NCBI GenBank assembly: GCA_015257125.1
Contig: JABZKU010000011.1
Span: forward strand, 3,761 to 67,760
Source of the DNA: Prevotellaceae bacterium
GTDB lineage: Bacteria > Bacteroidota > Bacteroidia > Bacteroidales > Bacteroidaceae
Reading direction: 5' to 3'
DNA: 64,000 nt
Shown here: in pieces, positions 1-6,852 of the stretch
Layout of the letters: each line of letters begins with the position of its first letter
Position numbering within the stretch: the stretch's first letter is position 1
Notes under the pieces: generated by a model
The model's database searches: none
What the model saw: the letters and a program-made list of their open reading frames with translations, nothing else
Told to the model about the DNA's origin: nothing
Translations under genes and position numbers: made by a program

Positions 1-21
1 TACCAATTCCGCCACCTCTCC
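1..21 (-). tRNA. tRNA-Leu (probable), 5' part only
   Basis: The minus strand here reads as the first 21 bases of a tRNA and runs off the window edge. The acceptor strand would be GGAGAGG, followed by U8 and a D-arm reading GGCGGAATTGGTA. That D-arm is typical of bacterial tRNA-Leu. A tRNA-Ser is the alternative, since GGAGAGG acceptors are common in serine tRNAs. The anticodon lies outside the window, so the identity is not proven. A promoter lies about 95 bases upstream. Confidence 0.7.
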
Positions 22-113
22 AGGTTCACATTCACTTGACATTTTGTTCAGCGAGGGGGTAAATTCGCTGTGTCTTGCGTTGTGGCATCGGGCTTGCTTC
101 CCGTTTGCGATTG

Positions 114-144
114 CAAAAGTACTACATGTTTCGGAATTGGCCAA
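114..144 (-). promoter_or_regulatory. Bacteroidales-type promoter for the tRNA
   Basis: On the minus strand TACTTTTG (114-121) fits the TAnnTTTG -7 element, and TTG (142-144) lies exactly 20 bases upstream as the -33 element. The predicted start near 107 leaves a leader of about 85 bases before the tRNA. The remaining sequence between 22 and 335 holds no convincing gene; the short reading frames there have no recognisable content. Confidence 0.6.
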
Positions 145-335
145 GGCTTGGGGCAAGAAAAATGCATTTTCTCGTGCATTTTCCTGCACAACGGGCGAAA
201 ACGTAGCTATTTTCTGCCGGTAACTGCGGTAGCGATGACGCAATACACAAGATGCTCTACCGGAAGGTACGGACTGTAAACAAAATGCGCTTTCTTATAC
301 TATATGCGGGGGATCTGGTCTTCTTCCCTCAAAAG

Positions 336-375
336 ACATCTCCCACTTTTCGGGTTTTCGAAAAGTGGGAGATGT
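336..375 (-). terminator. Hairpin terminator after lrgB
   Basis: A perfect 17-bp stem (336-352 with 359-375) and a 6-base loop start 5 bases past the lrgB stop. Leaving the hairpin on the lrgB side the sequence is CTTTTGAGGG; on the other strand it is followed by a run of seven T. It probably works in both directions. Confidence 0.75.
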
Positions 376-379
376 TTTT

Positions 380-1144
380 TTAGATCAAGCCCATGATGCG
401 GAGGACGATGGGCGTGAGAATGGCTGTGAGGACACCGTTGGCGATCAGACCAAGGCTGGCGAAGGCACCATATTTAGCCCCGTTCTCCATCGCTCGCGAA
501 GTTCCTACGGCGTGGGAAGCGGCTCCCATGCTGAGACCTTGTGCGATCGGACTTTTTACGCGCCCAATTTGCAATACGCGGAAACCGGTAACGGCTCCCA
601 ACAAACCAACAATGACCACAATGGCCGCCGTGAGCGAGGGAATACCGCCAAGGGTGCGACACACTTCCATGGCGATGGGCGTCGTCACACTTTTCGGGGC
701 GAGCGAAATGACTACCGGTTTTGAAGCACCGAGCAGTTGCGCCGTGACCACAGCCGAGACAATACCGACCACACAGCCCACCGTTTGCGAAAGCAAAATG
801 GGGATCAACTGTTTGCGAATGACTTTCAACTGCTGATAGAGGGGGACGCCGAGGGCGACAATGGCGGGTTTGAGCCAAAACTCAATTTGTGAACCGGCCT
901 TGTGATAGGTGTCGTACTGTATGCCGGTGAGTTTGAGAAAAGCGATCATCGCCCCAATCGTGATGAGAATGGGATTGAAGAGCACCCATCCCGTGCGGCG
1001 CTGCACCATCTTGGCCAAAAAGAAGATAGCGAACGTGAGTCCGATCAGCACAAACTCGTTGTCGAGCGCGTCGATAAAGTGGTTTCCGATCAGGGCAAAG
1101 CGTTCGGAGAGCGAGAGGAGCAGACTATTTGTGGAAGGGGCCAT
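380..1144 (-). CDS. lrgB: LrgB/CidB-family membrane protein
   Basis: This 254-residue protein belongs to the LrgB family, which partners LrgA in export of small metabolites and control of murein hydrolase activity and lysis. It is hydrophobic throughout, with about six to eight membrane segments. The family signature region is visible: KSVTTPIAMEV near residue 160, and GAASHAVGTSRA with GAFASLGLIANG near the C-terminus. I chose the ATG at 1144 because it overlaps the end of lrgA by 20 bases, the usual translationally coupled arrangement; the frame is open further upstream inside lrgA. A strong hairpin follows the stop. Confidence 0.9.
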   Translation of the reverse strand: MAPSTNSLLLSLSERFALIGNHFIDALDNEFVLIGLTFAIFFLAKMVQRRTGWVLFNPILITIGAMIAFLKLTGIQYDTYHKAGSQIEFWLKPAIVALGVPLYQQLKVIRKQLIPILLSQTVGCVVGIVSAVVTAQLLGASKPVVISLAPKSVTTPIAMEVCRTLGGIPSLTAAIVVIVGLLGAVTGFRVLQIGRVKSPIAQGLSMGAASHAVGTSRAMENGAKYGAFASLGLIANGVLTAILTPIVLRIMGLI

Positions 1145-1475
1145 AACGACGTACGATTTGGTGAGTCCAACCGGTGGATAACAGAACAAGCACGGTGCTG
1201 ACGAGCGTGGCAATGGTGATGGGCCAGAAGTCGCGAGCGATGGTGTCGAAATTGAGCATGAGCGCAACGCCGGGTGGTACGAAGAAGAAACCGAGATTAC
1301 TCAAAAGGAAGTCTGAAATCGCTTTTACCCATTCGAGTTTCACCCACCCCATTTCGAGAAAAGCGGCGAGCAACAGCATTCCGACGATGCTCCCGGGGAG
1401 ACTCAAGCCGGTGACGGCAACAAGGAGTTCACCGAGCGCCATGCAACCGAAAAGAATTGTGCATTGTTTGACCAT
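1125..1475 (-). CDS. lrgA: LrgA/CidA-family holin-like protein
   Basis: A 116-residue protein with four predicted membrane helices and the LrgA signature, including LSLPGSIVGMLLL near residue 24 and FFFVPPGVALM near residue 64. LrgA proteins are small holin-like membrane proteins that act with LrgB; in Gram-positive bacteria the pair tunes autolysis and pyruvate transport. Its role in Bacteroidota is poorly known. The 3' end overlaps lrgB, so the two are surely co-transcribed. No consensus TAnnTTTG promoter was found directly upstream. Confidence 0.9.
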   Translation of the reverse strand: MVKQCTILFGCMALGELLVAVTGLSLPGSIVGMLLLAAFLEMGWVKLEWVKAISDFLLSNLGFFFVPPGVALMLNFDTIARDFWPITIATLVSTVLVLLSTGWTHQIVRRYGPFHK

Positions 1476-1523
1476 GATGTTCGTGATGATTTTGGATATG
1501 AGGCGAAATTACATAAAAAAAGG

Positions 1524-1544
1524 CACGACGGCTCGGCCGTCGTG
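1524..1544 (-). terminator. Hairpin terminator after the EamA gene
   Basis: A perfect 9-bp stem, CACGACGGC with GCCGTCGTG around a 3-base loop, is followed on the minus strand by CC and seven T. It lies about 115 bases after the EamA stop and 48 bases before lrgA, so it separates the two operons. Confidence 0.75.
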
Positions 1545-1658
1545 TTAAATGTGAACGGAAACGCCACACGATTCCTCTCGCTGCTTGTTCCGTTGCACAA
1601 AGCAGTACCTTTATCGCCCCGACGCTTCCGCGTAAAGGTGCGGAGAGCGGAACAAAGA

Positions 1659-2570
1659 TTATGCTTTGCGCCGCAATATAATAATGAGTACGGCGGGCAG
1701 AATCAACCCGATGCCGGCTGCCATCGAGGGGGTGAGTTCTTCACCCAAAAAGAGGATACCGAGTACGAGCGCAGTGAGGGGTTCGAGCACGCCGAGGATC
1801 GAAGCGACTGTAGGACCGACATTTTGTGTGGAGTAGACCAGTGCGAGGTTGGTGACCACCGTGCAAATAACCGAGAGCAAACAGAGGTTGAGCCAACCCG
1901 ATGCGGAGGGGATGAGGGCATAATGCGCCGAGATGTCAAAATCCGCACGTTCATAGGCGATGAACGCGGCGAAGATGAGCGCGCCGAAAGCCATCACATA
2001 GAACGTGAGTTTCACCACCGGCATCTGCGACACACGCGAACGATTGACGCGAATGAGGTAGAGGGCAAAACACAGCGCCGAGATGATTTCAAGCACAATC
2101 CCTAACCACTGTGCGCCTCCGCCGACGCCGGAGAGTAAGGCGACTCCGGCAATGGAAAGGCCGATGGCGACCCACGTCGAAAGGCGACTGCGCTCACGAA
2201 AAAAGATCATCATGATGAGCGCTGTGAGGATCGGATAGGTGAAATGGAGCGTTGTCGCTACCCCACTGCTGCTGCAATAGCGATAGCCCGAGATGAGAAA
2301 CAAAGCAGCGCCGTTGCTCAAAAAGGCCAACTGCACCAAACGCACGAATTCGGCGTAGGTGATGCGAAAACTTTCGCGTCGCACGAACATGATCGCCGCC
2401 AAGATGAGGGAGGCGATGCCGAAACGATAGAACAAAATGGTGGACGAGGACAAGGGCAGTCCCACGGCCGGCGCTTGGAGTTCTTTCGTGAACAAGGGAA
2501 TAAACCCATAGCACACAGCGGCCATCAGGCCGAGAAAGAGACCGACGCTCGATTTGTCGAAGTTAAACAT
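1659..2570 (-). CDS. EamA/DMT-family transporter
   Basis: A 303-residue inner-membrane protein with about ten hydrophobic helices in two similar halves, the layout of the EamA (drug/metabolite transporter) superfamily. The first half starts at GLFLGLMAAVCYGFIPLF near residue 11; the second half includes GPTVASILGVLEPLTALVLG near residue 252, a typical EamA stretch just before the last helices. The substrate cannot be told from sequence; family members export amino acids, sugars or other metabolites. It is the last gene of a minus-strand run, 15 bases after aroB, and is followed by a terminator hairpin. Confidence 0.85.
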   Translation of the reverse strand: MFNFDKSSVGLFLGLMAAVCYGFIPLFTKELQAPAVGLPLSSSTILFYRFGIASLILAAIMFVRRESFRITYAEFVRLVQLAFLSNGAALFLISGYRYCSSSGVATTLHFTYPILTALIMMIFFRERSRLSTWVAIGLSIAGVALLSGVGGGAQWLGIVLEIISALCFALYLIRVNRSRVSQMPVVKLTFYVMAFGALIFAAFIAYERADFDISAHYALIPSASGWLNLCLLSVICTVVTNLALVYSTQNVGPTVASILGVLEPLTALVLGILFLGEELTPSMAAGIGLILPAVLIIILRRKA

Positions 2571-2585
2571 GGTATGGTTTGGGAA

Positions 2586-3629
2586 TTAGGCTTCGCGGAG
2601 AAAGTCGAAGGCTTCGTTGATGAGCTGGGACTCCGCGGTTTGGTCGAGAATGATTTTACCCACCTCGCCCAACTGCGTGAAGTTCACCACACCGGCCGTA
2701 TTTTTCTTGTCGTGGAGCATGATTTCTCGGAGCGCATCGTAGTCATCGCAGGTGATCGGCGGGCGACCATAATGCTCCGTCACATAGCGCGTGACGGCGT
2801 GGAGGTGATCCGTCGGGAAACCAAGGCGTGTGGCGGCGATAAAGAGTTCGCAAACCAATCCCCAGGCTACAGCGTAGCCATGCAACACGGGCGTGTTGCG
2901 GCGAAGCATGAGGCTTTCGATGGCATGCCCCACAGTGTGTCCGAGGTTGAGCGCCTTGCGCAATCCACGCTCCGTGGGATCTTGCTCAACGATGCTCGAT
3001 TTGAACTCTATGCTCTCTTTGACCATCGGCAACAAGGCGGCGTAATCCGGATTAGCGATGTCAAACTGCAAATGTTGCACGAGCATTTGTTTGTCTTTGA
3101 GCAGGGCGTGTTTCAGCATCTCGGCATAACCGGAACGGAAGTTCTCTTCGTCGAGCGAACGCAGGAACTCCGTGCTGATCACCACATAGTTGGCTTCTTG
3201 AAATGCACCAATCTCATTTTTATAATCCCCGAAGTTGATTCCCGTTTTGCCGCCGACCGAAGCATCGACCATGGCCAAAAGCGTCGTGGGCACATTGACA
3301 AAGCGGATGCCGCGCTTAAATGTCGCGGCGGCAAATCCACCGAGATCCGTTACCATGCCCCCGCCGACATTGATCAGCAGCGAGTGGCGCGTGGCACCGG
3401 TCTGTTGCAATTCTTGCCAAACGGTGGAGAGAGTTTCGAGGTTCTTATGGTCGTCGCCGGCGCGCACCGTAATGAGGTGAGCGGGCACGGGGCATTGTGC
3501 TTTCAGTTGTACGGCGATGGGCGCAGTGTGCTCATCGGCGAGCCACACCACCCGATCCGTTCCGGGAAGCGTGTCAATAATTGCGCGGAGCGCACTCGCT
3601 GCGTCCTGTGAATAAAGTATCGTCTGCAT
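2586..3629 (-). CDS. aroB: 3-dehydroquinate synthase
   Basis: AroB converts DAHP to 3-dehydroquinate, the second step of the shikimate pathway, using NAD+ and a divalent metal. The 347-residue length is normal. Visible family features are the NAD-binding GGGMVTDLGGFAAATFKRG (about residues 88-106), VPTTLLAMVDASVGGKTGIN, and the metal-binding HTVGHAIE stretch near residue 240. I start at the ATG at 3629 (MQTILYSQ); the open frame continues 66 bases upstream without support. It sits 43 bases after the thioesterase gene in one operon. The later shikimate gene aroE lies about 13 kb away at 16509. Confidence 0.95.
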   Translation of the reverse strand: MQTILYSQDAASALRAIIDTLPGTDRVVWLADEHTAPIAVQLKAQCPVPAHLITVRAGDDHKNLETLSTVWQELQQTGATRHSLLINVGGGMVTDLGGFAAATFKRGIRFVNVPTTLLAMVDASVGGKTGINFGDYKNEIGAFQEANYVVISTEFLRSLDEENFRSGYAEMLKHALLKDKQMLVQHLQFDIANPDYAALLPMVKESIEFKSSIVEQDPTERGLRKALNLGHTVGHAIESLMLRRNTPVLHGYAVAWGLVCELFIAATRLGFPTDHLHAVTRYVTEHYGRPPITCDDYDALREIMLHDKKNTAGVVNFTQLGEVGKIILDQTAESQLINEAFDFLREA

Positions 3630-3672
3630 GTTGTGTGTTGTGATTCTTCCTAAATGTGTCCGTTTGCTCCGG

Positions 3673-4098
3673 TTATGCCGTGGCTCCGGATTCATATTGT
3701 TCGATGGCGTGGCGATAGCTGTCGGGAATCTCCACAGAGTGTCCCTTTTTCAGATCGACGCACACCATCACGGTTTCTGCTTGGCAAACCACGCGCTCAG
3801 TCACCTGATTGACGGCGCGTTGTTGCAGCGTGAAACTCTTATTGCCCAAACGACTCACCCGCGTTTCGATCACAATTTGATCTTCGTAGAGGATGGGTTC
3901 GATGAAATCGGCATGAATGCTCGCCACCAGCGGCACCACCGGTTGTAAACGGAAATCAGGGCAGAGCACCGTCGAAAAATAATTTTCTTTTCCGAGATCG
4001 TAAAACGAGAAATACACGTTGTTGTTCACGTGCTGATACGCATCGAGATCGTTGAAACGAATTTGGATCGGGGTGCGATGACGAAAGATTTCAGTCAT
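3673..4098 (-). CDS. Acyl-CoA thioesterase, 4HBT hotdog fold
   Basis: A 141-residue single-domain hotdog protein of the 4-hydroxybenzoyl-CoA thioesterase (YbgC-like) group. RFNDLDAYQHVNNNVYFSFYD near residues 14-34 contains the catalytic-type Asp and the HVNN stretch of this family. The expected activity is hydrolysis of a cytoplasmic acyl-CoA or acyl-ACP thioester; the substrate is unknown. It lies between an unknown gene (42-base gap) and aroB (43-base gap), probably in one operon. Confidence 0.85.
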   Translation of the reverse strand: MTEIFRHRTPIQIRFNDLDAYQHVNNNVYFSFYDLGKENYFSTVLCPDFRLQPVVPLVASIHADFIEPILYEDQIVIETRVSRLGNKSFTLQQRAVNQVTERVVCQAETVMVCVDLKKGHSVEIPDSYRHAIEQYESGATA

Positions 4099-4140
4099 GA
4101 GGGGAAGAAATAGATAAGAAAGTGCGAAGTGTCGTTCGTT

Positions 4141-4428
4141 TTATAGTCCAAAGTCCCGCGCCACGGCAGCACAGCGCGCGGCATCGGGGCGCCATTCCAT
4201 GGTCTCATCGTCGAGGGCACAGAGATCGCGCAGGGCATAAATGCCACGCTCTTCATCGGTGGCTTGTACACCGGCCGAGGCAAACAAGTGATTGCGCGCA
4301 TCCACCACACGCACGGCTTCTTGACAATAGTCTGCCGCTTCGCCGGTGGAGCGCAACGCAGCACTCACATAGTGCAAGAGCGCTTGCACGAAATCGTCGT
4401 GTTCGGGGTGGCGCGATGCGTTCATCAT
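4141..4428 (-). CDS. Hypothetical protein, 95 aa
   Basis: I do not recognise this small, acidic, probably helical and soluble protein. Support for a real gene is the position: its tandem ATGATG start overlaps the TGA stop of the preceding gene (4425-4428), a coupled junction, and it fits the operon spacing to the thioesterase. It contains no membrane segment, signal peptide or metal motif that I can see. It has a conserved-looking helical N-half (about 1-45) and an Asp/Glu-rich C-half. Confidence 0.6.
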   Translation of the reverse strand: MMNASRHPEHDDFVQALLHYVSAALRSTGEAADYCQEAVRVVDARNHLFASAGVQATDEERGIYALRDLCALDDETMEWRPDAARCAAVARDFGL

Positions 4429-5132
4429 CGATTGAGAATTTTGAGAAAAGCGTCATAGCGGCTGTCCAATCTCGACAGCTCGTAAGGCGGTAATTGCAGT
4501 GCGAAAGTGCCGGGCAGTTCGCCGAGGGCAAAGTATTCGCGCAACATCCCCGCCAGATTAAATGCTTGCTTGTCGCCGCGGCGCATCAGTTCCAGTGCGA
4601 CGCGGCGCAAATAGAGTTTGTCGTCGTCAAAATGCCGAAGCGCTTTGAACAACAAAAAGTAAGTCGCGGGCGTTGCGGCACGAAACAGTTGTGCCACGCG
4701 CACTTTTTCGCCGTCTGCGCGCTGCCAGAGCATTTCCAACAGCGACTCGGCCTCAGCCGGCTCAGCGACCAGCGGCAAAAAGGCTTCGAGCATCTTGCGC
4801 CGGTCGATTGTCGTGGCTTCTTCGCGACAGAAGGTGCTAAAATCGGCGCCGCCGAAATGCAATCCCGCGCGTTTCCGTCGACCGACGGCGGCTTTGAGCA
4901 ACGTGCCGAGAAAGGCTCGGCTGTCGGCGCGACACAAGGTGCGAAAAGCCGCCCAAAACGCCTCATCGGTGAGCGGCGACCAGAAATTGGCCTCAGCCAA
5001 CACCACGCCTGCCGCACGAAATTCGGCCGTTCGCAGCGCCGCGAGATGATCGCGCAGCGCTTCGAAGTTGCCCATCGCGAGATGCGACGACAAACGGGTG
5101 CGCAAGGCGGCAGTCGGAGGTACAGCGGGCAT
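4425..5132 (-). CDS. Hypothetical protein, 235 aa
   Basis: I do not recognise this protein. It is soluble and rich in Ala, Leu, Arg and Phe, and looks all-helical with possible tandem helical hairpins. Two Cys residues occur (CRADS near 87 and CREEA near 117) without a clear metal motif. It is the first gene of the run that goes on to the 95-aa protein, thioesterase, aroB and EamA genes, and overlaps the next gene by a few bases. The ATG at 5132 is the only good start. No consensus promoter was found, but a TATATAAATAAGGAGTG-like word lies about 60 bases upstream. Confidence 0.65.
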   Translation of the reverse strand: MPAVPPTAALRTRLSSHLAMGNFEALRDHLAALRTAEFRAAGVVLAEANFWSPLTDEAFWAAFRTLCRADSRAFLGTLLKAAVGRRKRAGLHFGGADFSTFCREEATTIDRRKMLEAFLPLVAEPAEAESLLEMLWQRADGEKVRVAQLFRAATPATYFLLFKALRHFDDDKLYLRRVALELMRRGDKQAFNLAGMLREYFALGELPGTFALQLPPYELSRLDSRYDAFLKILNR

Positions 5133-5190
5133 GAAAGTGAGGGACTAAGCGGCAAAAACTGAAAAGGAGAAATGAAAAGATTCCGCGCCC

Positions 5191-5257
5191 CTATATAAAT
5201 AAGGAGTGCTGTCGCGGATGACGGCGGCCGGCTGTTCTCACCGCGTGGAACGCCGGC
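5191..5257 (-). other. 3' region of rlmD: inverted repeat and TATATAG-like word
   Basis: Just past the rlmD stop is an interrupted inverted repeat, GCCGGC-GTTC with GAAC-GCCGGC (5227-5257), with no T-run. Next, on the minus strand, comes GCACTCCTTATTTATATAG (5191-5209). Similar words occur near the ends of aroE, the TPM gene and miaA; see findings. Confidence 0.4.
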
Positions 5258-5261
5258 TTCG

Positions 5262-6686
5262 TCAGTCGCGCAGTTCGAGTCGCACCACGTTTTCCACATG
5301 GTGCGTTTGCGGGAACATGTCGACGGGCTGCACCGCGGTGACGCGATATTTCACATCGAGCAGTTGCAGGTCGCGAGCTTGTGTGGCGGGGTTGCACGAA
5401 ACGTAGACAATGCGGCGCGGTGCGGCATTCAAGATCACGTTCACCACATCGGTGTGCATACCGGCACGCGGAGGGTCGGTGATGATCACATCGGGGCGGC
5501 CGTGTCGGGCGATAAACTCGTCGGTGAGAATGTCTTTCATGTCGCCGGCATAGAACGTCGTCTTGCCGTCCAGCCCATTCAGTTCGGCATTCACCTTCGC
5601 GTCCTCAATGGCTTCGGGCACATACTCAATGCCCACAACGTGGCGCGCCTTGCCCGCCACAAAGTTGGCAATCGTCCCGGTACCGGTGTACAAGTCGTAG
5701 ACCAACTCGTCGCCCGTGAGTTCGGCAAAGTCACGTGTCACCTTATACAGTTCGTAAGCCTGCTCGCTGTTGGTCTGGTAGAAACTCTTCGGCCCCACTT
5801 TGAAGCGCAGACCCTCCATCGACTCGTAAATGAAGTCCGTGCCGGCATAGGTCACCACACCGAGATCGCCGATTGTGTCGTTGCACTTCGTGTTGTTGAC
5901 GTAGAGCAGAGAAGTGATCTCGGGGAAGGTGGCGTGCAAGTGAGCCATCACGTCGAGTGCAGCCTGTTGTTCCTCGTCCGTCGTGATGCAAAATTGCACC
6001 AGGAGCATAATTTCGCCCGTCGAGGCGGTGCGGAGCATGATGTTGCGCATCAGTCCGCGATTGGCACGCAGGTCGTAGAATTCCAAACCGCGAGCGATGG
6101 CATAGTCGCGCAGGTCGTTGCGAATGCGGTTGTTGATGTCGCTCATCAAGTGGCACTCGTTGATGTCGAGAATCTTGTCGAACGCTCCGGAAATGTGGAA
6201 ACCGAGCGCATTCATCTGTGTGAACACCTCACCACTTTTCACCTGTTCGAGCGTGAGCCACTTCTTATTGGAGAAACCAAACTCCAATTTATTGCGATAC
6301 TCGCGTGTTTTCTTCGAACCCAAGATGGGAGTGCACTCCGGCAACTCGATTTTGCCGATACGCGTCAGGTGGTCCATCACCTGCTTCTGCTTGTAGCGCA
6401 ACTGCGCCTCATAGGGGAGAATCTGCCACTTGCATCCACCGCAAACGCCATAGTGTGGGCAGAAAGCCTCCGCGCGTTCGGACGAATACTCGTGAATATG
6501 CACGGCTTCCGCCTCAGCATAACTGTGTTTTTTGCGACGAATTTGCAAATCCGCCACATCACCGGGCACCACATAGGGAACGAAGACGGCGAGGCCGTCG
6601 ACCTTGGCCAAGGCCTTGCCTTCGGCGGCGACATCGGTGATGAGAATCTTTTCGAGCAGGGGAAGTGGTTTCTTCTTGCGAGCCAT
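5262..6686 (-). CDS. rlmD: 23S rRNA (uracil-C5)-methyltransferase, RlmD family
   Basis: A 474-residue RNA m5U methyltransferase of the TrmA/RlmD/RlmC group. In order it shows an N-terminal TRAM RNA-binding domain (about 10-70); the iron-sulfur cysteines in CPHYGVCGGCKW near residue 80 (a further Cys should lie downstream); the SAM site YDLYTGTGTIANF near residue 330; TDPPRAG near 420; and the catalytic-loop Cys in VSCNPATQARDL near 450. The family methylates U1939 or U747 of 23S rRNA, and sequence alone cannot choose between them. The ATG at 6686 (MARKKKPLP) lies 20 bases downstream of a consensus promoter. Confidence 0.9.
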   Translation of the reverse strand: MARKKKPLPLLEKILITDVAAEGKALAKVDGLAVFVPYVVPGDVADLQIRRKKHSYAEAEAVHIHEYSSERAEAFCPHYGVCGGCKWQILPYEAQLRYKQKQVMDHLTRIGKIELPECTPILGSKKTREYRNKLEFGFSNKKWLTLEQVKSGEVFTQMNALGFHISGAFDKILDINECHLMSDINNRIRNDLRDYAIARGLEFYDLRANRGLMRNIMLRTASTGEIMLLVQFCITTDEEQQAALDVMAHLHATFPEITSLLYVNNTKCNDTIGDLGVVTYAGTDFIYESMEGLRFKVGPKSFYQTNSEQAYELYKVTRDFAELTGDELVYDLYTGTGTIANFVAGKARHVVGIEYVPEAIEDAKVNAELNGLDGKTTFYAGDMKDILTDEFIARHGRPDVIITDPPRAGMHTDVVNVILNAAPRRIVYVSCNPATQARDLQLLDVKYRVTAVQPVDMFPQTHHVENVVRLELRD

Positions 6687-6706
6687 AGTCTTTTTAATTT
6701 CAGGCG

Positions 6707-6737
6707 CAAAAGTACGATTTTGCAACGGCTCAACCAA
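6707..6737 (-). promoter_or_regulatory. Promoter of rlmD
   Basis: The minus strand shows TACTTTTG (6707-6714) as the -7 element and TTG (6735-6737) exactly 20 bases upstream. The predicted transcript would start about 15 bases before the ATG. Confidence 0.65.
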
Positions 6738-6852
6738 GCTACTTTACAGAAAGTAGGCTTTTTACGGCTTTACCTTGCGCCGGTTGCGCCACGTGCCGAA
6801 AAACATCGAGCGCCGCCGATTGAACTCGTGGAAGTTTTGAGCGTCGACGCCG

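Noticed and set aside
145..335. A fifth phased element near 160-220
   Set aside because: It has GCATTTTCTCGTGCATTTTC-like runs, but the tract spacing is irregular and the CGCG-like cores are missing.
2244..3611. A 455-codon plus-strand open frame opposite aroB
   Set aside because: It is the complement of the aroB and EamA coding sequence, has no recognisable domain, and shows the biased composition of an antisense shadow. The many long frames opposite other genes (for example 5298-6920, 10404-12347 and 38339-41242) were rejected for the same reason.
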